Part shown: positions 28,945 to 37,743 of the stretch, one piece after another
How positions within the stretch are numbered: position 1 is the first letter of the stretch
Layout: each line of letters opens with the position of its first letter
Source of the DNA: Sulfitobacter sp. SK011
GTDB taxonomy: Bacteria > Pseudomonadota > Alphaproteobacteria > Rhodobacterales > Rhodobacteraceae
Reading direction: 5' to 3'
DNA: 64,000 nucleotides
Assembly: GCF_003352065.1 (NCBI RefSeq)
Contig: NZ_CP025803.1
Location: 1 to 64,000, forward strand
Notes under the pieces: model-generated
Database searches by the model: none
Seen by the model: the letters and a program-made list of their open reading frames with translations, nothing else
What the model was told of the DNA's origin: nothing
Translations under genes and position numbers: made by a program

Positions 28945-29754
28945 ATGAACGATGCAACTGAGACCCGCAATATTAGCGATGAGTTGGGTGCAAATATACC
29001 ATTTCTGCGTCGGTTCGCGCGGGCCATGACAGGCAGTCAGCAAAGCGGAGACTCATTCGCAGCGGCCACTCTTGAGGCTATCCTTGCCGATCGTTCGGTT
29101 TTGGATGGGTTAGATACTAAGACAGGTCTGTTCAAAATTCTTTACGGCATCTGGTCCAGCGCCGGCGCACCCGTAGAAGAAGGTGAAAGCGGCGCACGGG
29201 CCAAGGCGCAAAAACGTTTGGCAAGCCTGACCAATAATAGCCGCGAGGCGCTGTTGCTGTACACAATCGAAGGGTTTTCGTTTTCTGAGATCGCCGAGAT
29301 TATCGGCGTTGACCAACCCGAAGCGGAAGGGCTTGTCTCAATCGCGCGTCAGGAAATGGCCGACAGTACCGCCGGTTCGGTGATGATCATTGAAGATGAG
29401 GCGATTATTGCGATGGATATCGAATCCATCGTGTCGGATATGGGTCATCGCATCACCGGCATCGCACGCACCCGAGACGAGGCTGTAGAGTTGGGCAAAT
29501 CAGATGTGCCCGATCTAATCCTTGCCGATATCCAACTGGCGGACAATTCATCTGGTATTGACGCTGTGAATGACTTGCTGGCAGAATTGGGGAACCGCCC
29601 CGTTATCTTTATCACCGCCTTTCCTGAACGCTTGCTGACAGGGGACAAGCCTGAGCCTGCCTTCCTGATATCCAAACCCTATTCGGTTGATCAGGTTGTT
29701 TCTGCGGTGTCACAGGCGATGTTCTTTTCTTCGACCGAAACACTGCACAGCTGA
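28945..29754 (+). CDS. phyR: Anti-anti-sigma response regulator PhyR
   Basis: 269 aa: an N-terminal sigma-like domain (about 1-140, mimicking EcfG regions 2 and 4, with FSFSEIAEIIGVDQ) and a C-terminal receiver with acidic pair ED (150-151), phospho-acceptor Asp195 in LADIQLADN and conserved lysine in ISKPYS. When phosphorylated it binds NepR and frees EcfG. The frame extends upstream to 28618, but ATG at 28945 follows an AAGGAC ribosome site and the EcfG promoter. Divergent from nepR-ecfG. Confidence 0.93.
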   Translation: MNDATETRNISDELGANIPFLRRFARAMTGSQQSGDSFAAATLEAILADRSVLDGLDTKTGLFKILYGIWSSAGAPVEEGESGARAKAQKRLASLTNNSREALLLYTIEGFSFSEIAEIIGVDQPEAEGLVSIARQEMADSTAGSVMIIEDEAIIAMDIESIVSDMGHRITGIARTRDEAVELGKSDVPDLILADIQLADNSSGIDAVNDLLAELGNRPVIFITAFPERLLTGDKPEPAFLISKPYSVDQVVSAVSQAMFFSSTETLHS

Positions 29755-29788
29755 GCAGTTTTTGGCGATAGGCGATGTAGTATGAAAA

Positions 29789-29814
29789 TGGGTGCCTCGC
29801 ATCTTTGGCACCCA
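29789..29814 (+). terminator. Hairpin downstream of phyR
   Basis: Perfect 8-bp stem TGGGTGCC / GGCACCCA with a 10-base loop, 35 bases after the phyR stop. No T-run follows, so it is a weak terminator candidate. Confidence 0.4.
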
Positions 29815-29847
29815 CTTGCTTGTAAAGTAAGCAACCGAAGTCGGCTG

Positions 29848-29887
29848 GTTCCCATTTTGATGGGAACTTTCTGCGTCAACTGGGGTT
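29848..29887 (+). promoter_or_regulatory. EcfG-type promoter fused to an inverted repeat
   Basis: GGAAC (29863-29867), 16-base spacer, GGTT (29884-29887). The -35 element is the right arm of a perfect 8-bp inverted repeat GTTCCCAT-TTTG-ATGGGAAC (29848-29867). Predicted start near 29894, leader about 31 bases to the ATG at 29925. Confidence 0.6.
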
Positions 29888-29924
29888 TGATTGTAACGAA
29901 AGAAAAAGGTGAAGGAGATTACCA

Positions 29925-30245
29925 ATGGTTTCTACAAAAGCCGCCAATAGAGATTCCAAGTCAGCTCATGACGTGACAGTGGGCGATCTTTCAGACCAGA
30001 TCGCGGTTCTGAAAAATGACATCGCTGCCCTGACAAACACGCTGGGTGCCTATGGCAAAGCCAAATCAGAAGAGGCGTCGCGCACCGCGAAAGAGACTGT
30101 CGACGATCTGACAACCGCCGGTCGTGTTAAGGCGCTTGAGGCACAGCAGCAGGCAGAGGAATTTATTCGCACGCAACCGGCAACCGCCTTGGGCATCGCT
30201 GCTGGCATCGGTTTTCTTGTGGGTTTGATCACGGCGCGCCGATAA
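29925..30245 (+). CDS. ElaB/YqjD/DUF883-type membrane-anchored stress protein
   Basis: 106-aa protein: a polar helical part (about 15-80, coiled-coil-like) ending in a single C-terminal helix ALGIAAGIGFLVGLIT and a basic tail ARR. This is the layout of ElaB/YqjD proteins, tail-anchored in the inner membrane and in E. coli linked to ribosomes and stationary phase. Ribosome site GAAGGAG is ideal. It begins about 60 bases after an EcfG-type promoter and is one base from a YqjE-like gene. Confidence 0.75.
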   Translation: MVSTKAANRDSKSAHDVTVGDLSDQIAVLKNDIAALTNTLGAYGKAKSEEASRTAKETVDDLTTAGRVKALEAQQQAEEFIRTQPATALGIAAGIGFLVGLITARR

Positions 30246-30246
30246 C

Positions 30247-30603
30247 ATGCTGGCGATGCTGACATACCACTTGCAAATGGCCGCGACCAGAACCGCGCAG
30301 ACTGCTGTGCTGGGACTGGCCGCGGCTTTTTTGCTTTTGATTGGGTTGGGCTTTTTGACTGCGGCTGTTTGGCTATTGCTTGCCACGCTGACAACGCCTT
30401 TGATCACGGCACTCATCTTGGGCGGCATTTATTCAGGCGTGGGTTTCTTATTGTTGGCTGTCATATCGATGCGCAGTCAGGTAAGACGCCGAGAGCGCGC
30501 CGCAGCGTTGGCCGCAGTAGCGCCAGCTTCGTCCAACAATCTGACATCGATCATAGCCGCGTTTATGGCAGGCCTCACTGCTGGGAAGAAAGCGCGTTTC
30601 TGA
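30247..30603 (+). CDS. YqjE/holin-superfamily-III-type small membrane protein
   Basis: 118 aa with two predicted membrane helices (about 20-45 and 52-75) and a basic C-terminal tail. The ElaB/YqjD partner immediately upstream suggests the YqjE-like (phage holin superfamily III) group. The holin label is structural only; there are no phage genes around. Its 3' end overlaps the convergent receiver-like gene by 29 bases. Confidence 0.65.
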   Translation: MLAMLTYHLQMAATRTAQTAVLGLAAAFLLLIGLGFLTAAVWLLLATLTTPLITALILGGIYSGVGFLLLAVISMRSQVRRRERAAALAAVAPASSNNLTSIIAAFMAGLTAGKKARF

Positions 30604-30925
30604 CCGCCGATACGAGCGTAGTGGAATTGAACGGGCGGGGCACAAATTGTGCTGCTGGACGGTTGCCATTTTCGGCGGGAATGTCATCGCAGATGATAAC
30701 CAGACCCGCACGTTCGGCAAACGACAAAGTCTCGCTGCTGCCATCCAAGGCATCTTGGCCAGAGACAGAAAGAATGACGACAGACGGTGTGACCTGCTGC
30801 TCAATGCAACGGGCAAAATCCCGCAGATCTTCGATCATATGAATGACGCCGCAGAACGCGTCCTTCAAAGTTTCGATGATATCGGTTCGCACCAAAGGAT
30901 CTTGTTCGTAGACGAGAAATCGCAT
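30575..30925 (-). CDS. Degenerate receiver-domain protein (no phospho-Asp)
   Basis: 116 aa with a CheY-like pattern: FLVYEQDPLVRTDIIETL at the start, VVILSVSG for the third strand and FVPRPFNSTTLVSAV near the end. The phospho-accepting Asp is replaced by Ser53 and the conserved Lys by Arg97, so it cannot be phosphorylated in the usual way. Ribosome site AAGGA precedes the ATG. It could bind a partner constitutively. Overlaps the YqjE-like gene tail to tail and is divergent from a Crp/Fnr regulator. Confidence 0.65.
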   Translation of the reverse strand: MRFLVYEQDPLVRTDIIETLKDAFCGVIHMIEDLRDFARCIEQQVTPSVVILSVSGQDALDGSSETLSFAERAGLVIICDDIPAENGNRPAAQFVPRPFNSTTLVSAVRNALSSQQ

Positions 30926-31012
30926 GCGCTTGTTTCCTTATTAAGGATGACAATTACTCTGCGACAGGCGATCATGCATTAAACTGTGACATACCGAGAG
31001 GCAAAGAAAACG

Positions 31013-31741
31013 ATGGCTACAAAGTGTCGATACTGCCCCTTGCAGCGCAAAGATCTTTTTGTGCGTATGTCAAAAGACGATCTGGAGTTCATGCAGAAGT
31101 TTAAAGCCGGCGAACTCACCGTCGAACCCGGTACGCCCATTTTAATGGAAGGCTCAAATGCGCCGCAGCTTTTCACCGCCCTATCCGGGATGGGCATCCG
31201 CGACAAGATGCTGAAGAATGGCGAGCGCCAAGTTCTCAACTTTGTTTTTCCCGGGGATTTCATTGGTTTGCAAGCAGGTATTCTTGGTAAAATGGGCCAT
31301 TCCGTCGAGGCGCGAACGCATATGCGGCTCTGTGTCTTTAATCGGTCAGAGTTCTGGCAATTTTTCAAATCCAACCCGGCCAGGGCATTCGACATTACCT
31401 GGCTCGCTGCCATCGAAGAACACTTTTTGGGAGAGACGCTTGCATCTGTCGGGCAACGTACGGCAATTCAGGCAATTGCGTGGGCTCTGGTCAAAATTTT
31501 TCAGCGCGGTGATGCGCTGGGCATGGTCACGAATAACCAAATGGAACTCCCCTATACACAACGAGACTTGGCCGATGCTTTGGGTTTATCCCTGGTTCAC
31601 ACAAACAAAACGCTGGGCAAGTTAAAAGACCGGCAACTGGCCTCTTGGTCAGATCGGATGCTGCAGATCAACGATGTGAAATCTCTGGCGGACATTGCCA
31701 TCATGTCGCTTAAAAAGGCACCTCAACGGCCATTCCTCTGA
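31013..31741 (+). CDS. Crp/Fnr-family transcriptional regulator
   Basis: About 242 aa: an effector domain (about 20-130) and a winged helix (about 165-235, YTQRDLADALGLSLVHTNKTLGKL). The N-terminus holds CRYC and a later cysteine occurs in RLCVF, but the full FNR four-cysteine iron-sulphur pattern is absent, so oxygen sensing by a cluster is unlikely. A GTG at 30986 is in frame; ATG at 31013 fits the usual start of the family. Lies next to the GSR genes. Confidence 0.8.
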   Translation: MATKCRYCPLQRKDLFVRMSKDDLEFMQKFKAGELTVEPGTPILMEGSNAPQLFTALSGMGIRDKMLKNGERQVLNFVFPGDFIGLQAGILGKMGHSVEARTHMRLCVFNRSEFWQFFKSNPARAFDITWLAAIEEHFLGETLASVGQRTAIQAIAWALVKIFQRGDALGMVTNNQMELPYTQRDLADALGLSLVHTNKTLGKLKDRQLASWSDRMLQINDVKSLADIAIMSLKKAPQRPFL

Positions 31742-31762
31742 CGCCGCAATGCGCTTACCGCC

Positions 31763-32695
31763 TCATGCGTCATTCGTGTCTTTGACAACATTATCAGCGG
31801 CATAGGCCCCTCGTTTGCCCAACGGTTTTGGGTCGCCAACGGTGCTGTCCGGCCTTGTACGCAGTTCAATCTGTGCATTCAGAGATGCGCCCAGAAGGAC
31901 GAGAAAGCTGCTTATCCACAGCCAGATCAGCATCGCGATCACAGCCCCGATTGACCCATAGACCTGATTGTAGTTGCCAAAATTGGCCACGTAGTATGAG
32001 AACCCCACCGAAATAATCGCCCATGATACGACGGCAAGAATGGCACCGAATGACAGCCATTGAATCCGCGCTGGGCGGCGGTTTGGGCCATACCGATAAA
32101 GCACACCAACCCCAGCCAATAAGACGGTGATGGCAACGGACCACCGCACAAGGTCAGCAATGAAATTCCCGAAAGGCCCCAGCGGAATGAAAGCCAGGAC
32201 AACCGGTGCCACAACAACAGTAAGCAACGCCGTGATCCCAACCGCAACCAGCCCGATGGTCAGCAACAATGCCCGAAAATAATGCCGCGCCGCACCTCGG
32301 TTGCGCTCGTTATAAACGTTGTTCAAGCCGATCATCATGGCCCCCACGCCTGCCCGCGCTGACCACAGTGCGGCCAACAGCGACAGCAATCCCGCCCACC
32401 CCAACGCGTCAGCCCGCGCAGAGACCAGCGACACCACCTGATCGTTAACGATCTGGTAGACATCATTGGGCAAAAAGCCCCGGATTGACTCAAGCTGCGC
32501 GATGACGACGACCGGATCAGAAATCAACCCAAGGATAGCGATCAAAGCGGCGAGCGCTGGAAAGATTGACAGCATGGCAAAGAACGCCACGCCTGCGGAA
32601 ACAAGGCTGATATTGTTCTCTGAAATATGGTTAACGCTCGCCTTCAGTGCGGACCAATATACCTTGGGGTTTGTCGGGGGTGTCCGTTTCATCAA
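31763..32695 (-). CDS. YihY/BrkB-family inner-membrane protein
   Basis: 310-aa protein with about six membrane helices and the family motif region SWRARAGVGAMM-like (here LWSARAGVGAMMIGLNNVYNE) and NLVSAGVAFFAM near the N-terminus. Formerly called ribonuclease BN, a label known to be wrong; the function is unclear. It lies 33 bases after the formate/nitrite-type transporter gene on the same strand and is convergent with the Crp/Fnr gene. Confidence 0.82.
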   Translation of the reverse strand: MMKRTPPTNPKVYWSALKASVNHISENNISLVSAGVAFFAMLSIFPALAALIAILGLISDPVVVIAQLESIRGFLPNDVYQIVNDQVVSLVSARADALGWAGLLSLLAALWSARAGVGAMMIGLNNVYNERNRGAARHYFRALLLTIGLVAVGITALLTVVVAPVVLAFIPLGPFGNFIADLVRWSVAITVLLAGVGVLYRYGPNRRPARIQWLSFGAILAVVSWAIISVGFSYYVANFGNYNQVYGSIGAVIAMLIWLWISSFLVLLGASLNAQIELRTRPDSTVGDPKPLGKRGAYAADNVVKDTNDA

Positions 32696-32728
32696 CTGCT
32701 CAGTCTATCCAATTTCGGTGTTGATTGC

Positions 32729-33574
32729 CTAGCTGGGTTCAACATCATCGCGCACCTGACCCCAGGCAACCAAGGTAAAGATCAATGTACCGCCGATGAT
32801 ATTGCCCGCCAGCACTGGTAAGAAGAATCCAAAAACAGCCGGACCCGCACTTAACTGCCCTTGCAACACGAGCACAGCCATCTCGACCGATCCTGCTACG
32901 ATATGAGTAAAATCACCGGCAGCAATCAACCAGGTGAATGTCAGGATCAGGAAAAACGCTGTTTCATCCGCCTGAGGCAGCATCCAGACAATCAGCGCCA
33001 CGATGATACCTGCGGGAATTGCCCGCCAGAACCCTTCACCTGCACCCATCCCTGTTGCATGGCGCGATAAATCTTCAATCGCGAGCATCAGGTCAGAAGG
33101 CAAGGCAGGGGTAAAAACAAACAGCGCAGCAGCGGCAAATGCACCGATCACATTCGCTGAAAGAACGATCGCCCAAAGACGCATCATACTGCCAAATGCC
33201 CGCCACGAGCGGGCCTTCATCACCGGCAAAACCGTCGTTATGGTGTTTTCGGTAAAAAGCTGCATCCGGCCCATGATGACCGCCAGAAATCCAAGCGAAT
33301 ATCCCAAATTCTCAATCAGGAACCGATAGGATGTATCCGGTAAATGGGTCCGAAAAATCGCTTCTCCCAGAACGGACAGGCTGATCAGCATACCTGCCGC
33401 GATCCCTGACCACATCAGTGACTTTTTGGACCGCGCCAGCTCTTCCTCGCCATCGCGGCGGATCACCTCATAAATCAGCTTCGGCGACAGCGCAGCGGCT
33501 TCACTGACCGATCTTTCCTCGGCTGCCTCTTCGACGGATTTGTTTATTGGGCGATGTTGGATAAGCGGGGCCAT
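32729..33574 (-). CDS. Formate/nitrite transporter-family protein
   Basis: 281-aa membrane protein of the FocA/NirC fold with six helices after a 55-residue soluble N-terminus rich in Glu and Ala. Features: LGYSLGFLAVIMGRMQLFTENTI near 90, typical of the FNT family, and LAGNIIGGTLIF near the end. The long N-terminus resembles the YfdC-like subgroup, whose substrate is not known. Probably co-transcribed with the YihY-family gene. Confidence 0.83.
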   Translation of the reverse strand: MAPLIQHRPINKSVEEAAEERSVSEAAALSPKLIYEVIRRDGEEELARSKKSLMWSGIAAGMLISLSVLGEAIFRTHLPDTSYRFLIENLGYSLGFLAVIMGRMQLFTENTITTVLPVMKARSWRAFGSMMRLWAIVLSANVIGAFAAAALFVFTPALPSDLMLAIEDLSRHATGMGAGEGFWRAIPAGIIVALIVWMLPQADETAFFLILTFTWLIAAGDFTHIVAGSVEMAVLVLQGQLSAGPAVFGFFLPVLAGNIIGGTLIFTLVAWGQVRDDVEPS

Positions 33575-33715
33575 TTTTCTTTCCTCAATATTCTTTCGGG
33601 TGACTTAGCGCATTTTCTCCGAGGGCCTAGCAAAAAAGATCAGCACTATGTCGCAAAACACCTTGCAGGACCGGTGAGACCCGCAAAGATGCGCGTGATA
33701 GCATAAGGACAAAGA

Positions 33716-34969
33716 ATGATCACCAATTCGCCAACGCTGACCAGTGATATCCGCAACCGGTTTGCACATGTGGAAACCTGCCCATTTTCTGGTCCGCGGA
33801 TCTTTTTTGAAAATGCCGGTGGGGCGCTGACCCTAAAATCAGCGGTGGAAACATCTGCGATCTTTGCCGCCATCCCAGACAACCAGGGCCGCGATAATCC
33901 CGCATCAGCCGCATTGGTCGATGTGATCACTCGCGCCAAGGCGGACATGGCATTATTCTTCAACTCAGCTGACGGCACGTTTTTTGTGGGTGAATCCGGA
34001 ACTGAACTGTCCTTCAGGCTCATCCGCACCGCGATCATGGGGTCAGCGCCGGGTGGGACGGTGATTGGGTCGTCCATTGAACACCCCGCATCGCGCAGTG
34101 CCGCACTTCATTGGGCGAAAATGGCCGGGAAACCCTATATTGACGTAGCCCATAATGATGCGACGGGTCAGGTGACGGCAGAAATGTATGCCAGTCAGAT
34201 GACACCAGATGTCCGTGTGGCCACAATTCTGCATACATCGCCGGTGACAGGTATCGCAAACGATGTTGCCGCAATTTCTGCCGCGATCAGAGCGGTTTCA
34301 CCCGATGCATTCATCTTTGTTGATGGCATCCAACACGCCAGCCACGGTCACATCGACATCACAAGCTATGACATCGACGGCTATGTGGTATCGCCTTACA
34401 AAGTCTTTTCGCGTCATGGATATGGTGTGGCCTGGGCGTCTGATCGGCTTACTGCGCTGCCGATTGAAACGCTCAAGAACGGCCCCATCGGAAACTGGGA
34501 AATGGGCACGCGCGATACAGGGTCCTATGCGACATTCTCAGACGTGGTGCGGTATTTCGAATGGCTGGGCGAAAAGGTGTCAGACACGACTGACCCACGC
34601 GCAAAAATTGAGGCTGCGGGCAAGGCAATCCATGATCATGAACAAACGCTGACAGATGCGATGTTGCGGGGGATTGGAAATCTGCCTGGTTTGGCCGACC
34701 TGCCGGGTGTGACGATCCTTGGCGGCGCGGACAACCCGGATCGCGAAGGGCTGGTGTGCTTTGCACTAGACAACGTTCCTGCCAGCGACATCGTCGACAA
34801 TTTGAATGATGTGGGCATTCGCACCCATATTCGCCGCGCGGATCATTATTCCGGCAATATCCTAACCCCGTTGGGATTGGACGCAGCCGTGCGCGTATCG
34901 CTGTGCCACTACAATACATTGGATGAGGTGCGCAGCCTGCTGGCGGCAATGAAGGACATTGCAGATTAA
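33716..34969 (+). CDS. Class V aminotransferase (cysteine-desulfurase-like)
   Basis: 417-aa PLP enzyme. EHPASRSAALHWA near 122, FVDGIQHASHGHIDI near 200 and VSPYKVFSRHGYG near 224, whose lysine should hold PLP. The sequence belongs to the NifS/CsdA-like class V fold, but no desulfurase active-site cysteine loop is obvious, so a transaminase or lyase role is more likely. ATG is preceded by AAGGAC. It is 98 bases ahead of the M20 gene on the same strand and may be in one unit with it. Confidence 0.75.
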   Translation: MITNSPTLTSDIRNRFAHVETCPFSGPRIFFENAGGALTLKSAVETSAIFAAIPDNQGRDNPASAALVDVITRAKADMALFFNSADGTFFVGESGTELSFRLIRTAIMGSAPGGTVIGSSIEHPASRSAALHWAKMAGKPYIDVAHNDATGQVTAEMYASQMTPDVRVATILHTSPVTGIANDVAAISAAIRAVSPDAFIFVDGIQHASHGHIDITSYDIDGYVVSPYKVFSRHGYGVAWASDRLTALPIETLKNGPIGNWEMGTRDTGSYATFSDVVRYFEWLGEKVSDTTDPRAKIEAAGKAIHDHEQTLTDAMLRGIGNLPGLADLPGVTILGGADNPDREGLVCFALDNVPASDIVDNLNDVGIRTHIRRADHYSGNILTPLGLDAAVRVSLCHYNTLDEVRSLLAAMKDIAD

Positions 34970-34985
34970 CGAAAACGCCCTCTGC

Positions 34986-35007
34986 TTCACCCTTTTAAAA
35001 ATACCGA
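34986..35007 (+). repeat. 22-base intergenic motif, copy 1
   Basis: TTCACCCTTTTAAAAATACC followed by GA; 20 of 22 bases match the copy at 46803. It lies 16 bases after a stop codon in a spacer ahead of an M20 hydrolase gene. Confidence 0.6.
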
Positions 35008-35067
35008 AATGCGACGCCTGTACCAAACTCGCCGCTTGCCAACCGGACGCAACCGTTGAACCATGTG

Positions 35068-36351
35068 ATGATGAAGAGCATCCTTTCAAACGCTGTTACC
35101 GCCAAACGCGACGATCTGATCGCGCTGACGCAGGATTTGATCCGCATCCCGACCCTGAACCCACCGGGTGAAAATTATCGGCAGATCTGCGAATATCTGG
35201 ACAAACGCCTGTCCGGCCATGGCTTTGAAACCGAATTGATCCGCGCCGTCGGTACGCCGGGGGACGGTGATAAATATCCGCGCTGGAACATCATCGCGCG
35301 CCGGACCGGCGCACGCAGCGGTGAATGTGTGCATTTCAACAGCCACACAGATGTCGTTGAGGTTGGTGCCGGCTGGACGTTTGATCCGTTTGGCGCTGAG
35401 GTGTCTGACGGCAAGATTTATGGGCGGGGCACTTGTGATATGAAAGGTGGCCTGGCGTCGTCGATCATCGCCGCAGAGGCGTTTATCGAAACGTACCCTG
35501 ACTTTGCCGGCGCGATCGAAATTTCTGGCACAGCAGACGAAGAATCGGGCGGATATGGCGGCGTAGCTTATCTGGCTGAACATGGGTATTTTGACCCGGC
35601 CCGTGTCCAGCATGTGATCATCCCCGAACCACTGAACAAAGACCGTATTTGTCTCGGCCACCGTGGTGGATGGTGGGCCGAAATTGAGACAAAGGGTGAG
35701 ATTGCCCATGGCTCGATGCCGTTTCTGGGCGACTGCGCAGTGCGCCATATGGGTGCGGTCTTGTCAGAATTCGAGGACAAGCTTTTCCCGGCAATGGCCG
35801 CACGTCACACGGACATGCCGGTTGTTCCGCAAGGCGCGCGGTCGTCCACAATGAACATCAACTCGATCCATGGTGGGCAAAAAGAACCTGACAGCGATTT
35901 CACGGGCCTGCCGGCGCATTGCGTCCCGGATTCGTGTCGCATCGTGATTGATAGGCGTTTTCTGGTCGAAGAACCCCTTGATCAGGTGCGCGATGAGGTC
36001 ACTGCGTTGTTGGACGGGTTGCGCGCGACCCGCGCCGATTTCAACTATGAGCTGACCGAGATAAACTCAGTTTTGCCGTCCATGACAGACCGGGATGCGC
36101 CTGTGGTTCAAACCGTGGCAAAAGCCATTGAGGATGTGATTGGCAAAAGTCCTGAATACGTCGCCTCGCCCGGAACCTATGATCAGAAACACATCGACCG
36201 TATTGGCAAGCTCAAGAACTGCATCGCATACGGTCCCGGCATATTGGAACTTGCGCATAAGCCTGATGAATATATTGGCATCGACGACATGGTCGATGCA
36301 GCGTGTGTCATGGGTGCCGCTCTGGAATCTCTGCTCCTGCCAAAGGTCTAA
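35068..36351 (+). CDS. M20-family deacylase (ArgE/DapE type)
   Basis: About 427-aa zinc metallohydrolase: HFNSHTDVVEVGAGWTFDPF (first metal His/Asp), YGRGTCDMKGG, and TADEESGGYGG with the catalytic Glu pair. The family removes acyl groups from N-acyl amino acids or diaminopimelate. TTG at 35056 opens the frame; ATG at 35068 or 35071 is preferred, though none has a clear ribosome site. Stops tail to tail with the DnaK-like gene (overlap CTAA). Probable substrate: an N-acylated amino acid, given the class V transaminase upstream. Confidence 0.83.
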   Translation: MMKSILSNAVTAKRDDLIALTQDLIRIPTLNPPGENYRQICEYLDKRLSGHGFETELIRAVGTPGDGDKYPRWNIIARRTGARSGECVHFNSHTDVVEVGAGWTFDPFGAEVSDGKIYGRGTCDMKGGLASSIIAAEAFIETYPDFAGAIEISGTADEESGGYGGVAYLAEHGYFDPARVQHVIIPEPLNKDRICLGHRGGWWAEIETKGEIAHGSMPFLGDCAVRHMGAVLSEFEDKLFPAMAARHTDMPVVPQGARSSTMNINSIHGGQKEPDSDFTGLPAHCVPDSCRIVIDRRFLVEEPLDQVRDEVTALLDGLRATRADFNYELTEINSVLPSMTDRDAPVVQTVAKAIEDVIGKSPEYVASPGTYDQKHIDRIGKLKNCIAYGPGILELAHKPDEYIGIDDMVDAACVMGAALESLLLPKV

Positions 36352-37613
36352 TCAAACGCGGCGGCGGCGGCCAGCGCCAAGCCATCTACCACACCGGTCA
36401 GGGCCGCTGCTTGATGCACTTCGGCCTTTGGAAATTCGCGCCGAAGGGCCGCATCGACCACCCCCATCAAACTTGACCCGCCCACAAAAATCAGCCGCGA
36501 AACATCATCTTTGGCCAATCCGGCCTGATCAACGGTCTGCATGGCAGCATCAGCAATCTTGCCCGCCATCTGCGCAAGCGTCGCCGCCATCATCGCCGCA
36601 GGCAGCGGCAGGTTCAGACCACGTTCCAGCATGTCCAATTTGATCTCTGGGGGTGCTGTCCCGTTCGGATCGTTCGCCGCGATTTTCGCAGCCTCAACAG
36701 CAAAGGCCAGGTCATGACCCAGCTCTTGTTCCAAAACCGTCACCAACCGCGCTAACAGGCCCGGTTCCACCGCATGGCGCGCAAGGTCTTCTGCAGCGCG
36801 GCAGGTTTCGCGGGTGTAGAGAAAGGGGATCTTTTGCCATGTTGCAAGATCAGCGAACATCGACTGCGGTGCGACATGGGTCTCGCCGCCAAACATATGT
36901 TTGATGTCACTTCCCATGCCCAAATGGGGCATCACGTGCGCGAGGCTCAATTCACGGTCAAAATCTGTGCCCCCCAGCCGCAAACCATTGCTGGCCAGAA
37001 TATCAATGTCGGCATCGCCTTGCTGTCTGAACAATGTGAAATCTGACGTGCCACCGCCAATATCCACAATCAGCCCCAAATCCCCCGCGTTCAAAAAGGC
37101 CCGGTTGGCAAGCGCTGCTGCCTCTGGTTCGGGCATAAACCGCACATCCGTAAACCCGGCCGCATGATAGCAATCGGTCAGATCGACCAGTGCCTGTGCA
37201 TTGCGAACGGTATCAGCACTGTGAAACATCACAGGCCGTCCTGACAGGGCACGGTGAAATTTCTGACCGGTTGCCGCCTCGGCACGCGCCTTGATCTCGG
37301 CCAGAAACCGTCCAACAATTTCAATGAAATCCATACGCTTGCCCAACAAAACCCGGCTTTCACGCATCAGCGATGTACCAAGTAGGCTTTTGAGCGCCCG
37401 CATGTAACGCCCTTCATCGCCGCCAATCAACGCGGCTTGGGCCGGACGGCCAAAAACTGTCTGTTTCGCGTCAAAATCAAAGAACACGGCCGTCGGCAGC
37501 GTCTTTTCGCCAGGTTCGATATCAATCAAGTGCGGCATACCGTTGATCGCCACGCCCGCCGCGGAATTTGAGGTCCCAAAATCGATGCCCAACGTGGTGG
37601 ATAACGCAACCAT
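36348..37613 (-). CDS. Hsp70-family protein (YegD-like)
   Basis: 421-aa actin-fold ATPase: phosphate 1 motif LGIDFGTSNSAAGV, phosphate 2 LIVDIGGGTSDFTLF, and adenosine motif FVGGSSLMGVV. It has the nucleotide-binding domain of DnaK but is too short for the substrate-binding domain plus lid, as in E. coli YegD. Chaperone role is unproven for such short forms. Divergent from the ABC binding-protein gene; the spacer should carry promoters. Confidence 0.85.
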   Translation of the reverse strand: MVALSTTLGIDFGTSNSAAGVAINGMPHLIDIEPGEKTLPTAVFFDFDAKQTVFGRPAQAALIGGDEGRYMRALKSLLGTSLMRESRVLLGKRMDFIEIVGRFLAEIKARAEAATGQKFHRALSGRPVMFHSADTVRNAQALVDLTDCYHAAGFTDVRFMPEPEAAALANRAFLNAGDLGLIVDIGGGTSDFTLFRQQGDADIDILASNGLRLGGTDFDRELSLAHVMPHLGMGSDIKHMFGGETHVAPQSMFADLATWQKIPFLYTRETCRAAEDLARHAVEPGLLARLVTVLEQELGHDLAFAVEAAKIAANDPNGTAPPEIKLDMLERGLNLPLPAAMMAATLAQMAGKIADAAMQTVDQAGLAKDDVSRLIFVGGSSLMGVVDAALRREFPKAEVHQAAALTGVVDGLALAAAAAFD

Positions 37614-37743
37614 GACGCACCTTTGCCTATCAAGAAGGCCGGAGCCTTATCGCGATGACACAAAGGGCGCAACAAGGTTTGCCACTGGTGAACCAACACG
37701 AATCTGGCTAACCTCTTTGCTAAATATCAACAGGGAGATACCC

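Noticed and set aside
30247..30603. Phage holin, suggesting a prophage
   Set aside because: The holin superfamily III label is structural; the partner ElaB/YqjD gene and EcfG promoter fit a stress function and there are no phage genes nearby.
31912..31920. TTATCCACA, a perfect DnaA box
   Set aside because: Single copy inside the YihY-family coding region, with no AT-rich element or further boxes around it; not evidence of an origin.
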